Below are positions 7,239 through 13,626 of a stretch of 16,430 nt of DNA, one piece after another. The stretch comes from UBA10649 sp964597445 (GTDB taxonomy: Bacteria > Actinomycetota > Actinomycetes > S36-B12), in assembly GCA_964597445.1 (NCBI GenBank), contig CAZQXO010000045.1:1-16430 (forward strand), read 5' to 3'. The notes under the pieces were generated by a model. The model was not told the origin of the DNA and searched no databases. It saw only the letters and a program-made list of their open reading frames with translations. Numbering within the stretch: position 1 is the first letter of the stretch; every line of letters starts with the position of its first letter. The position numbers were made by a program, and so were the translations under genes.

Positions 7239-7244
7239 TACCGT
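7239..7244 (+). promoter_or_regulatory. -10 element TACCGT before the SIGS-repeat gene
   Basis: TACCGT matches TANNNT and ends six bases before the GTG at 7251, which has no Shine-Dalgarno sequence. This is the same geometry as at 5710-5715. A poor TTCCGT lies about 20 bases further upstream, too far for a standard -35 box. Confidence 0.4.
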
Positions 7245-7250
7245 TTTCTC

Positions 7251-7481
7251 GTGTCGTCATCACGCTGGAGCATCGGCTCGACCGACTCGCTGCTGAGCAT
7301 CGGGTCCCGGAGCTCCGTGCTCTCGATCGGGTCGGTAGGCTCGGCCCTCTCGATCGGGTCGATCGGTTCGTTCGCGAGTGCCTTCTCCATCGGCTCGTTC
7401 GCGAGCATCGGAAGCATCCTGTCTGCGGTGTCGGCGGGCTCAGTGATGTCATGGCGCGCCGTCGGAACGCGACGCCACTGA
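7251..7481 (+). CDS. Small SIGS-repeat protein
   Basis: This 76-residue Ser/Ile/Gly/Leu-rich protein is built from a nine-residue repeat of the form SIGSxxSxL: SIGSTDSLL, SIGSRSSVL, SIGSVGSAL, then SIGSIGSFASAF and SIGSFASIGSILSAVSAGS, closing with SWRAVGTRRH. The repeat begins directly after MSSSRW. Small Ser/Gly repeat proteins of this kind exist in actinobacteria but I know no assigned function. The regular spacing of small and aliphatic residues could form a stacked beta structure resembling pentapeptide-repeat or antifreeze-like solenoids, which is inference. The GTG at 7251 is chosen because the repeat begins just after it and a -10-like box precedes it; an ATG at 7188 would add 21 residues. 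It ends 22 bases before the LuxR-type gene. Confidence 0.62.
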   Translation: MSSSRWSIGSTDSLLSIGSRSSVLSIGSVGSALSIGSIGSFASAFSIGSFASIGSILSAVSAGSVMSWRAVGTRRH

Positions 7482-7503
7482 TCAAGGACAGGCGGAGGAC
7501 GCC

Positions 7504-8340
7504 ATGAGGATCGATGAGTTCGCCGGGCCTGCTCGTCGCCGTGATGACGTCGGCAATCCCGCCGCCATGCTGCACACGCTGCGTTTCCTGATGACCCGTC
7601 CCACGTGTGAGCAGATCTGCCAGCAGTTGACCCTCGACCTGCTGGAGGACCATGCCCCCCGGCAGGCGTTGCTCGCCCTGTTCGGTGCCGACGGATCGCT
7701 CCACGTGGTGGGGGAGTTCGGGGCTGGCTCACCTCATGCTGCCTTGACGACCCGTCTCTCGCTCTGGGACCACCATCCGCTGGCGGATGCGGTGCGAACC
7801 GGTGAGCCCGTGATCGTCGACGCGACGGCCGGTCCCGACACGGTCGCGGTCGGGGAAGGTGAGGCCTACCCGGTGGTCGTGGCGTGGCCCCTGAACCTGC
7901 CCAGCCAGAGAGTCGGGGCCGTCCAGATCGCGTGCGCGGGTCCGACGGATCTCGACCGGCTCCGCGCGGACCTGACGGGGATCGCTGCTGCCCTTGCTCT
8001 GTACCTGTCCCTGCTGACGAGCATCGCGGCGAGTCCTGATCAGGCCCTGAGCGTCCTGAGCGCGTCGGACTCCCACGGCGGGTCGCCTCGGGGGGAGTTC
8101 GCCGTCGCGTCCGGTCACACGAACGGTCGACCCGTGCCCTTGTCCCTCACGGAGCGCCAGACGTCGGTCCTGGACCTGATGGCCCAGGGGATGACCAACG
8201 CACAGATCGCGAAGCGCATCGGCTTCAGCGAATCCACGGTGCGGCAGGAGACGATGGTCATCTACCGCTTCTTCGGTGTCGGCGGACGCCAGGAGGCCGT
8301 GGCACAGGCCTCCCAGCGGGGCCTCCTCCAGCACGACTGA
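7504..8340 (+). CDS. LuxR-type transcriptional regulator with GAF-like sensor domain
   Basis: This 278-residue cytosolic regulator has an N-terminal GAF-like sensory region (about 30-172) with pattern CEQICQQLTLDLLEDHAPRQ, a LLALFGADGSLHVVGEFG strand pair and the VVVAWPLNLPSQRVGAVQIA core. A Ser/Gly-rich linker (about 178-208) follows, then a C-terminal LuxR/FixJ helix-turn-helix (about 212-275). The DNA-binding domain shows LSLTERQTSVLDLMAQGMTN and AQIAKRIGFSESTVRQE, the expected recognition helix region. There is no phospho-acceptor receiver domain, so a ligand or redox signal through the GAF-like region is likely; the ligand is unknown. GGCGGAGG lies five bases before the ATG. The position between the SIGS-repeat gene and the sortase gene suggests it may regulate its own operon. 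Confidence 0.86.
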   Translation: MRIDEFAGPARRRDDVGNPAAMLHTLRFLMTRPTCEQICQQLTLDLLEDHAPRQALLALFGADGSLHVVGEFGAGSPHAALTTRLSLWDHHPLADAVRTGEPVIVDATAGPDTVAVGEGEAYPVVVAWPLNLPSQRVGAVQIACAGPTDLDRLRADLTGIAAALALYLSLLTSIAASPDQALSVLSASDSHGGSPRGEFAVASGHTNGRPVPLSLTERQTSVLDLMAQGMTNAQIAKRIGFSESTVRQETMVIYRFFGVGGRQEAVAQASQRGLLQHD

Positions 8341-8357
8341 CGACGTGGCGTGACAGC

Positions 8358-9026
8358 GTGAGGGGTCGAGCCGCGTGGGCACTGATCGCGATCAGCGTCG
8401 TCATCTCGATCATCGGCCTCGCATGGCTCCTGCGCTCCTGGACATCACCCGGCAGTGAGATCGTCGCGGACGTGGGAGTCCGACCCAGTGCCGGTGCCGT
8501 GGAGGCATCGCCCTTCCCGACAGGGGCACCGACGGCGTCCTCCGCGCCGACGTCCCAGCCCGAGCTCCTCCCGGTGCCGCGCCGGGTGGCGATCCCGGCT
8601 CTGGACGTTGATGCGCGCGTCGTCCCGGTGGGGCTCGAGCCCGACGGGGCGATCGAGATCCCGGACGACGTCGACATCGTGGGCTGGTACGAGCTCGGCG
8701 TACCTCCGGGGGCCGATCGCGGGTCAGCGGTCCTGGTCGCTCATCGCGACGGTCGGGGTCAGGGTCGAGGGGTGTTCTACGACCTGGGTGCGATGGACGT
8801 CGGAGATCGCGTCCGCGTGCGAGACGACGCTGACACGGTGCAGGTGTTCGAGGTCGTCGCGCGCGAGTCCCTTCTCAAGACCGCGCTCCCGTACGACGAG
8901 CTGTTCGCGGCCAGCGGCCCCCCGCGACTCACGCTGATCAGCTGCGGGGGAGAGTACGACGCCGATCGAGGTGGGTACCAGGACAACGTCATCGTCACCG
9001 CGGTTCCGGTGACACCTGGTGCCTGA
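8358..9026 (+). CDS. Class F-type sortase
   Basis: This 222-residue membrane-anchored transpeptidase has an N-terminal signal anchor (about 6-26), a Ser/Pro/Thr-rich extracytoplasmic linker (about 40-72) and a sortase beta-barrel core. Catalytic residues are visible in order: His129 in VLVAHRDG, Cys196 in TLISCGG and Arg204 in DADRGGYQDNVIV. The compact core and this arrangement fit the actinobacterial class F group; class E is less likely. Sortases join LPXTG-like surface proteins to the cell envelope, but no substrate with such a signal is encoded in the window. The start is GTG, 17 bases after the LuxR-type gene, with only a weak ribosome-binding site, so it is probably co-transcribed with that gene. 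Confidence 0.87.
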   Translation: MRGRAAWALIAISVVISIIGLAWLLRSWTSPGSEIVADVGVRPSAGAVEASPFPTGAPTASSAPTSQPELLPVPRRVAIPALDVDARVVPVGLEPDGAIEIPDDVDIVGWYELGVPPGADRGSAVLVAHRDGRGQGRGVFYDLGAMDVGDRVRVRDDADTVQVFEVVARESLLKTALPYDELFAASGPPRLTLISCGGEYDADRGGYQDNVIVTAVPVTPGA

Positions 9027-9091
9027 ACCGCTGCTCGGCCGGGGGTGTCGGGGTGCTTCCGGGTGGATCTGCCGGGCGCGGCCGTGGGTCC

Positions 9092-9120
9092 TTGGTCCTG
9101 TCTTCGTCGAAGGGTATGGA
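9092..9120 (+). promoter_or_regulatory. Candidate sigma-70-type promoter
   Basis: TTGGTC at 9092-9097 and TATGGA at 9115-9120 are separated by exactly 17 bases, about 70 bases before the next gene start. Each box has mismatches to TTGACA/TATAAT. If real, it makes the 9193-9690 gene independent of the upstream sortase unit. Confidence 0.35.
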
Positions 9121-9192
9121 CGGATCGGTCCTCGGGGATGAGAATGAAGGAGTTCGACGCTCATCCGTATCGCCAGCGTGAAGGAGCGCATG

Positions 9193-9690
9193 ATGAAGAG
9201 CACTGACTCCGGCAAGAACCGCCTCATCCGCACGGCTGCCAAGGAAGTCCCGCATCGCTCGGACGAGCGCTTCTACTCCGCCCGAGCGGATGTGCGAAAG
9301 TCCGCCGAGGACCTCCTGCACCTCCTGCGGACCTCCTCCGCGCACGAGGTCGTCGTGGCGGACTTCACGACGGCCGTGGATCGGCTCCTGCAGGATCTCG
9401 CGCGAACCTCCCCCGATGAGCCCAAGGCCACGTCGACGGTGCGTGACATGGGCAAGGAGGTGCTGCACCTGCAGGTCGCCGAGACCTGGGTCGCAGCCAC
9501 GGATCGAGTCCTGGAGCGCCTCGGCGCCCACGCGAGCCACGCGATGCGCGACGGGCTCCTGGAGGCACAGGAGCGCGTGATGTGGTGCGTGCGCGCCCAG
9601 CACTGGGACGGCGAGCTCACGAAGACGACGACGCAGCTCCAGGGGCTCGTGCAGGACGCCGAGGCGCACGCGTCGCGCGTCGCCTCCTGA
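9193..9690 (+). CDS. Soluble helical protein of unknown function
   Basis: This 165-residue protein has no signal peptide or membrane helix. It is dominated by amphipathic helices rich in Ala, Leu, Arg, Glu and His, for example SAEDLLHLLRTSSAHEVVVA and the closing helix with TTTQLQGLVQDAEAH. The N-terminal 30 residues are basic. A single Cys lies in the MWCVRAQHW segment near residue 137. The ATG at 9193 is preferred over GTG at 9178 and ATG at 9190, because AAGGAG (9181-9186) then stands six bases upstream. I do not recognise the family; a four-helix bundle is a fair guess from pattern alone. It is convergent with the S51 peptidase gene, with 27 bases between the stops. Confidence 0.72.
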   Translation: MKSTDSGKNRLIRTAAKEVPHRSDERFYSARADVRKSAEDLLHLLRTSSAHEVVVADFTTAVDRLLQDLARTSPDEPKATSTVRDMGKEVLHLQVAETWVAATDRVLERLGAHASHAMRDGLLEAQERVMWCVRAQHWDGELTKTTTQLQGLVQDAEAHASRVAS

Positions 9691-9697
9691 CCCTGGG

Positions 9698-9709
9698 CCG
9701 GGTTCCCGG
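9698..9709. terminator. Short GC hairpin between convergent genes
   Basis: CCGGG-TT-CCCGG sits between two converging stop codons. The loop of two bases is very tight and no T-run follows on either strand, so a bidirectional terminator role is only possible. Confidence 0.25.
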
Positions 9710-9717
9710 ACGTTCGA

Positions 9718-10449
9718 TCAGCGCAGTGGTCCCACGGGCAGGCGCGTCTCGCTGACCTCCCCGTCGATGGCCTCCACCCGGTAGGCGGCAGCCTCCGGGT
9801 AGGCCTGCTCGTCGTCGCTCACGACCTCGATCGGGTCCGTGCCCCGGTAGAGGATGCCGATGCGATCGTCGGTGGCGTAGGTGACCGGCAGGTCACCTGA
9901 GGCCACGAGCTGGTGGGTCAGCGGCCGCCGCTGCGCCTCGGAGTCGTAGTGGACCGCATTGCCGTAGGGCAGGAATCCGAGTCCGTTGGCTGCGAGCTGG
10001 AGCTCCCGGCCGAAGGAGTCCGTCGGGCCGCCCTCGTGCCAGCAGATCGACCCGGCGCTCACGCCGGCAAGGACGGTGCCGGAGGCCCAAGCCTCGTGCA
10101 TCGCCTCGTCCACACCGTGCAGCCGCCAGAGGGCGAGCAGGTTCGCGACACTGCCCCCGCCCACCCAGACCACGTCGGCGGAGGTGAGGGCCTCGAGGGG
10201 TGACCGGTTCGGCTGCGGGAAGAGCGCCAGGTGGTCGACATCGCAGCCGACGTCGGCCATGGCCGAGTACATCATCGACAGGTAGGCGGGATCGTCGCCG
10301 CTCGCGGTGAGGACGAAGCAGACACGGGGTCGGGTCACCCCGGTGAGCTCGAGGGCCCGCAGCATGACCCCTCCGGGGCGCACGACACCCCACAGACCCG
10401 TGCTGAGGAAGCCTCCACTGGAGGCCAGGATGTATCGAGGCGTCGCCAT
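9718..10449 (-). CDS. Peptidase family S51 (peptidase E-like) with intact nucleophile
   Basis: This 243-residue cytosolic protein has the family S51 motifs. A glycine-rich VWVGGGSVANLLALW strand and loop lies near 94-108. The nucleophile elbow GVSAGSICWHEGG has Ser131, and NAVHYDS near 182 supplies the histidine. The last 50 residues form a beta-rich end common in these enzymes. The family cleaves small peptides such as Asp-X dipeptides, or processes related substrates; the exact substrate here is unknown. The start at 10449 has no clear ribosome-binding site and lies 28 bases after the CPVC membrane-protein gene, which fits co-transcription from the operator-bearing promoter at 11003-11018. 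Unlike the paralogue at 3986-4678, its catalytic Ser is kept and its base composition matches the surroundings. Confidence 0.85.
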   Translation of the reverse strand: MATPRYILASSGGFLSTGLWGVVRPGGVMLRALELTGVTRPRVCFVLTASGDDPAYLSMMYSAMADVGCDVDHLALFPQPNRSPLEALTSADVVWVGGGSVANLLALWRLHGVDEAMHEAWASGTVLAGVSAGSICWHEGGPTDSFGRELQLAANGLGFLPYGNAVHYDSEAQRRPLTHQLVASGDLPVTYATDDRIGILYRGTDPIEVVSDDEQAYPEAAAYRVEAIDGEVSETRLPVGPLR

Positions 10450-10477
10450 GGGGCCATGCTGCCCGATGGGTCGCGGG

Positions 10478-10993
10478 TCAGCGCGCGGCGGGAAGGCTGC
10501 AGGCGATCTCGCCCTTCAGCCGGGCACGCAGCGCCCAGCCCATCAGCGCGATCGACGCCACGGCGAGGATCGGCTGGACCGGCGCGAACCAGGTCATCGC
10601 GCCGGACGTGCCGAGAGCGATGAGCACGATCTTGTTGCACACCGGGCACCCGACCGCGAAGAAGGAGACGACTCCACCGACAGCACCCCAGGTGAGCGGA
10701 CGGTCGGCCTCGGGGCCGGACTCGACGTCCTGGGCATACGGGCTGGGCTCCTTGACGTAGGTCGCGAGGAGCAGGCCGCCGAGGATGCCGGTCAGGATCA
10801 CGACGGGATACGACCACCAGGTCACCTCGATCGCGCGTCCGAACACGGGGTTGGGGATGATCGCGGTCGGCAGCGCGACAAGGAGCATGGTGACGATGCC
10901 GGCTCCGACGGCGACCCCCCAGCGTCGAGCCGACCAGGCGCGCAGGGCTGTCCACGGACGGGGTGTCGTAGAGCCGGGCAGGGAATCGGTCAC
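10478..10993 (-). CDS. Four-helix membrane protein with CPVC motif
   Basis: This 171-residue inner-membrane protein has about four helices: 21-43 (GVAVGAGIVTMLLVALPTAII), about 53-75, about 102-130 and 136-156. The third helix carries the motif FAVGCPVCNKIVLIALG, a Cys-Pro-Val-Cys pair in the membrane, and the C-terminus has a further Cys (EIACSLPAAR). A C-P-x-C pair in a membrane helix is suited to a soft metal ion or thiol/persulfide chemistry, which is inference. I do not recognise a named family. GTG at 10993 is chosen because a TATGTT box ends six bases upstream. An in-frame ATG at 11011 would lie inside the palindrome and leave little room for a promoter. The gene heads a leftward unit with the S51 peptidase. 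Confidence 0.68.
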   Translation of the reverse strand: MTDSLPGSTTPRPWTALRAWSARRWGVAVGAGIVTMLLVALPTAIIPNPVFGRAIEVTWWSYPVVILTGILGGLLLATYVKEPSPYAQDVESGPEADRPLTWGAVGGVVSFFAVGCPVCNKIVLIALGTSGAMTWFAPVQPILAVASIALMGWALRARLKGEIACSLPAAR

Positions 10994-10999
10994 CTGGTT

Positions 11000-11005
11000 A
11001 ACATA
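11000..11005 (-). promoter_or_regulatory. -10 element TATGTT of leftward unit
   Basis: Reading leftward, TATGTT fits TANNNT and ends six bases before the GTG at 10993, which suggests a leaderless mRNA. Its first three bases are the end of the palindromic operator, so a bound repressor would block it. Confidence 0.5.
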
Positions 11006-11018
11006 CCCCATGGGGTAT
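11003..11018. promoter_or_regulatory. Perfect 16-bp palindromic operator, CsoR/CstR type
   Basis: ATACCCCATGGGGTAT is an exact inverted repeat with no mismatches and no spacer. G/C-tract half-sites bounded by ATA and TAT are characteristic of operators for the CsoR family of Cu(I), Ni or persulfide-sensing repressors. It lies between two divergent transcription units, and each end supplies the TAT of a -10 box. No CsoR-family gene is in the window, so the regulator would act from elsewhere. Cu(I) versus persulfide (CstR-like) sensing cannot be decided from the site. Confidence 0.7.
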
Positions 11019-11021
11019 AGA
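11016..11021 (+). promoter_or_regulatory. -10 element TATAGA of rightward unit
   Basis: TATAGA is close to TATAAT and starts at the right end of the palindrome. A transcription start near 11028 would give a short leader with AGGAGG at 11031-11036 before the ATG at 11042. The -35 region (about 10993-10999) is poorly conserved. Confidence 0.45.
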
Positions 11022-11041
11022 GTCTGCCCGAGGAGGTCGTG

Positions 11042-12100
11042 ATGGCATCGGTGCAGCAGCACCCTGCGTGGTTCGGGGCGGTCATGGGCACGGGAGCCAC
11101 CGCCGTCGTCCTGGTCCTGCAGTCCGAGGCGTGGGACCTGCCGTGGCTGGCCGGGGTCGCAGTGGCCTTCCTTCTCGTGGCCAGCCTCCTCGCGATCATC
11201 CTGATGCCGAGGTACGCCCGTCGGCTGGCCCGTCGGTCCGAACTGATGCGCGAACTCGGCGACCCGGGTCACGGGTCCATGCTGGCCACGCTGCCCGCGG
11301 GACTCCTCGTCCTGGCCGTGGCGTGGGCACGGGTGGGTCCGGAGTTCCTACCGGTCACGGCGGCGGTGTGGATCGACATCGTCCTGGCCGGCATGGGCGT
11401 GACGCTGGCCCTGGGCATCGGGATCGCCTGGGCCCACGCCATCGCCTCCGGCACGCATGATCTGGCTGCCGTCAACGGTGGATGGCTGATCCCGCCCGTG
11501 ATGAACCTGATCGTCCCGCTCGCCCTTGTGCCGGTGATGCTGCGCTACCCCGATCAGGCGGCATGGCTGATGGTGGTCGCCTTCGCGTTCTTCGGCGTCG
11601 GAACTGTGCTGTTCCTGGCGATGTTCACCCTGATCATCGCCCGGCTGGCCCTGCGCCCCCGCCAGCTCCCGCAGATGGCACCGTCCCTGTGGATCCCGCT
11701 CGCTCCCGCGGGCATCCTCGGGTTTGCCCTCCTCCGACTCCTGCAGACGGGAGAGGAGGTCGGCCTTCCGGGATTCTCCGGGGCAACCGCGGGCGTCATC
11801 GTCGCCTCCATGGGTATCGGTCTTGGACTCTGGTGGGCCCTGTTCGCCGGAGTCGAGCTGCTGCGCCTGCGCCGCGAAGGTGGAGTCCCCGTCCATCCCG
11901 GGTGGTGGGGTTTCGTCTTCCCGCTCGCGGCGATGACCCTGTCGATGCTCGGTGTCGGCGTGGCGGTCGACTCGACAGCCATCCTCGTCGTGAGCGTCCT
12001 GGCGACCATGGTCCTCGTCGTCGTGTGGATCGTGGTGGGACTGCGGACCGTGCGTCTGCTCTGGACCCATGAGGTGGTCCGGCCGGCGGGCGCTCGCTAG
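11042..12100 (+). CDS. TDT-family transporter (TehA/SLAC1/Ssu1-like)
   Basis: This 352-residue membrane protein has ten hydrophobic helices and the arrangement of the tellurite-resistance/dicarboxylate transporter family (PF03595), which includes TehA, plant SLAC1 anion channels, yeast malate permease and the sulfite exporter Ssu1. Family features are HPAWFGAVMGTGATA at the start (residues 6-20), the NGGWLIPPVMNLIVPLAL segment (about 146-163) and the MAPSLWIPLAPAGILGFALL segment in mid-protein. The ATG at 11042 has AGGAGG five bases upstream; GTG at 11039 is in frame but too close to the site. The substrate is uncertain. A CsoR/CstR-type operator overlapping its promoter fits sulfite or another sulfur or toxic anion better than malate, which is inference. 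The closing stop is 79 bases before the decarboxylase start. Confidence 0.82.
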   Translation: MASVQQHPAWFGAVMGTGATAVVLVLQSEAWDLPWLAGVAVAFLLVASLLAIILMPRYARRLARRSELMRELGDPGHGSMLATLPAGLLVLAVAWARVGPEFLPVTAAVWIDIVLAGMGVTLALGIGIAWAHAIASGTHDLAAVNGGWLIPPVMNLIVPLALVPVMLRYPDQAAWLMVVAFAFFGVGTVLFLAMFTLIIARLALRPRQLPQMAPSLWIPLAPAGILGFALLRLLQTGEEVGLPGFSGATAGVIVASMGIGLGLWWALFAGVELLRLRREGGVPVHPGWWGFVFPLAAMTLSMLGVGVAVDSTAILVVSVLATMVLVVVWIVVGLRTVRLLWTHEVVRPAGAR

Positions 12101-12144
12101 CATCCGGGAGACGCCTGCTGGCAGGCCGACTGACGGCGCGTCGA

Positions 12145-12159
12145 CCGGCCCGCGGCCGG
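12145..12159. repeat. Short GC-rich inverted repeat before decarboxylase gene
   Basis: CCGGCC-CGC-GGCCGG forms a 6-bp stem with a 3-base loop between the transporter and the decarboxylase genes. It could weaken read-through or fold in the leader of the decarboxylase mRNA. It has no T-run. Confidence 0.3.
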
Positions 12160-12179
12160 CGTCTGGGAGGTCCCTCCTC

Positions 12180-13589
12180 GTGACTGGTGCAGTTCCCTCC
12201 GATCCGACCCGCATGCATCACGCCGATCCGCTCATGGTCCAGGAGCTCCTGGCCTATGTGGCCGACCGGCTGCTGGAGCCCGAGGTCCCCCTCGACGGCG
12301 TGGCCGACCGGGCCCGCCTCGCTCGGGCTCTCGCCGGACTCATGACCGAGGGCGGTCGCGACTTCCGCGAGGTGCTGGCCGTGTACCGCGACGACCTCGC
12401 GCCCACAGTGCTGTCGGCCGACAGCCCGCGCATGTTCAGCTTCATCCCCTCCGCGCCGACCAAGGCCTCACTGCTCTTCGACATGGTCGTGTCTGCTGCG
12501 TCGCTGCAGGGAATCTCGTGGTTCGAGGCGGCGGGTGCGGTCATGGCCGAGAACCAGGCTCTGCGGGTCCTCGCCGACGAGGCGGGGCTGCCGTCCGACG
12601 CGGGAGGGGTGTTCGTCTCGGGAGGCTCCGCGGCGAATCTCGCAGCACTCGTGGTGGCGCGTGACACGCGGCGACGTCAGCGGGCCGAAGCCGGGCAGTC
12701 CGAGCGGATGCTGCGCGTGGTCGTCAGTGATCAGGCGCACTCCTCGATCGCGAACAGCCTGAACATCACGCTCATGTCGGCGCTGGTCGTCGAGACGACG
12801 TCGACGGACGGTCGACTCACCGGCGAGCTGATCCGGCAGTCGTTGGCGACGGACCCGGATCCGTCGGACATCTGCACCGTCGTGGCCACCTCGGGCACGA
12901 CGAACGCCGGCATCATCGATGACATCGCCTCGGTCGGGGAGGTGGCGCGCGAGCACGGCTGGTGGCTGCATGTCGATGGTGCCTACGGAGGCGCGGGCAT
13001 CCTGTCACCGCGGCTGCGGCCCAGGTATGCGGGCATCGAGCAGGCGGACTCGCTCGTCATGGACCCGCACAAGTGGTGGTTCGCACCGTTCGATGCCGCT
13101 GCCCTGCTCTATCGCGATCCACGTCTCGCGGCAGCCGTCCACACGCAGGATGCGTCTTACCTCGATGTCATCCACGACGGCAGCGTCGACCTGAACCCCA
13201 GTGATCTGGCCCATCATCTGACGCGTCGCGCCCGTGGCCTGCCGCTGTGGTTCTCGCTGGCGGTCTACGGCATCGGGGCCTATCGGGATGCCGTCGAGCG
13301 CGGAATCGAGCTGGCTCGCTATGCCGCCGATCGCCTGGAGCAGCGAGGGGACTGCACCCTCGTGCGCGAGCCCGACCTGTCCATTGTGCTGTTCCGCCGT
13401 GCCGGCTGGGATCAGGACGACTACGCGGCCTGGTCGCGTCGGCTGCTGGATGCCCAACGCGCGTTCGTCACGTCGAGCCGCTGGCGCGGTGAGGTCGTCG
13501 GACGGTTGGCCTTCCTCCATCCGGCCACGACGCACGCCATGGTCGACGAGGTCATCGATGCCCTGGACGACGTCCAGGAGCCCGGTTGA
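12180..13589 (+). CDS. PLP-dependent group II amino-acid decarboxylase
   Basis: This 469-residue cytosolic enzyme of the pyridoxal-dependent decarboxylase family (PF00282; aromatic amino acid, glutamate and 2,4-diaminobutyrate decarboxylases) would remove the carboxyl group of an amino acid to give an amine. The motifs are in order: the phosphate-binding SGGSAANLAAL (147-157), SDQAHSSI with the ring-stacking His187, TSGTTNAG (238-244), HVDGAYGG with Asp266 contacting the pyridine nitrogen, and MDPHKWW with the Schiff-base Lys298. The N-terminal part, including SPRMFSFIPSAPTKAS, is a typical substrate-side region. GTG at 12180 is preferred, since GGGAGG lies nine bases upstream. Substrate choice among aromatic and other amino acids cannot be made by eye. 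It converges with bioY, with 37 bases between the stops. Confidence 0.9.
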   Translation: MTGAVPSDPTRMHHADPLMVQELLAYVADRLLEPEVPLDGVADRARLARALAGLMTEGGRDFREVLAVYRDDLAPTVLSADSPRMFSFIPSAPTKASLLFDMVVSAASLQGISWFEAAGAVMAENQALRVLADEAGLPSDAGGVFVSGGSAANLAALVVARDTRRRQRAEAGQSERMLRVVVSDQAHSSIANSLNITLMSALVVETTSTDGRLTGELIRQSLATDPDPSDICTVVATSGTTNAGIIDDIASVGEVAREHGWWLHVDGAYGGAGILSPRLRPRYAGIEQADSLVMDPHKWWFAPFDAAALLYRDPRLAAAVHTQDASYLDVIHDGSVDLNPSDLAHHLTRRARGLPLWFSLAVYGIGAYRDAVERGIELARYAADRLEQRGDCTLVREPDLSIVLFRRAGWDQDDYAAWSRRLLDAQRAFVTSSRWRGEVVGRLAFLHPATTHAMVDEVIDALDDVQEPG

Positions 13590-13626
13590 GCCGAGTGGCG
13601 GCCCGTGCTGACCGTGGAGTCGTAGG

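Noticed and set aside
6719..7507. A 262-codon plus-strand frame opposite the exported protein
   Set aside because: Arg/Gly/Asp-rich shadow. The competing plus frame is accepted only from 7251, where the SIGS repeats begin.
9144..9206. A 20-codon frame beginning MKEFDAHPYRQ overlapping the next gene's start
   Set aside because: Too short, out of frame with the following gene and without independent support for translation.
11348..12214. A 288-codon minus-strand frame opposite the TDT transporter
   Set aside because: Composition (His/Asp/Gln/Gly-rich) is that of an antisense shadow, with no motif and no start signal.
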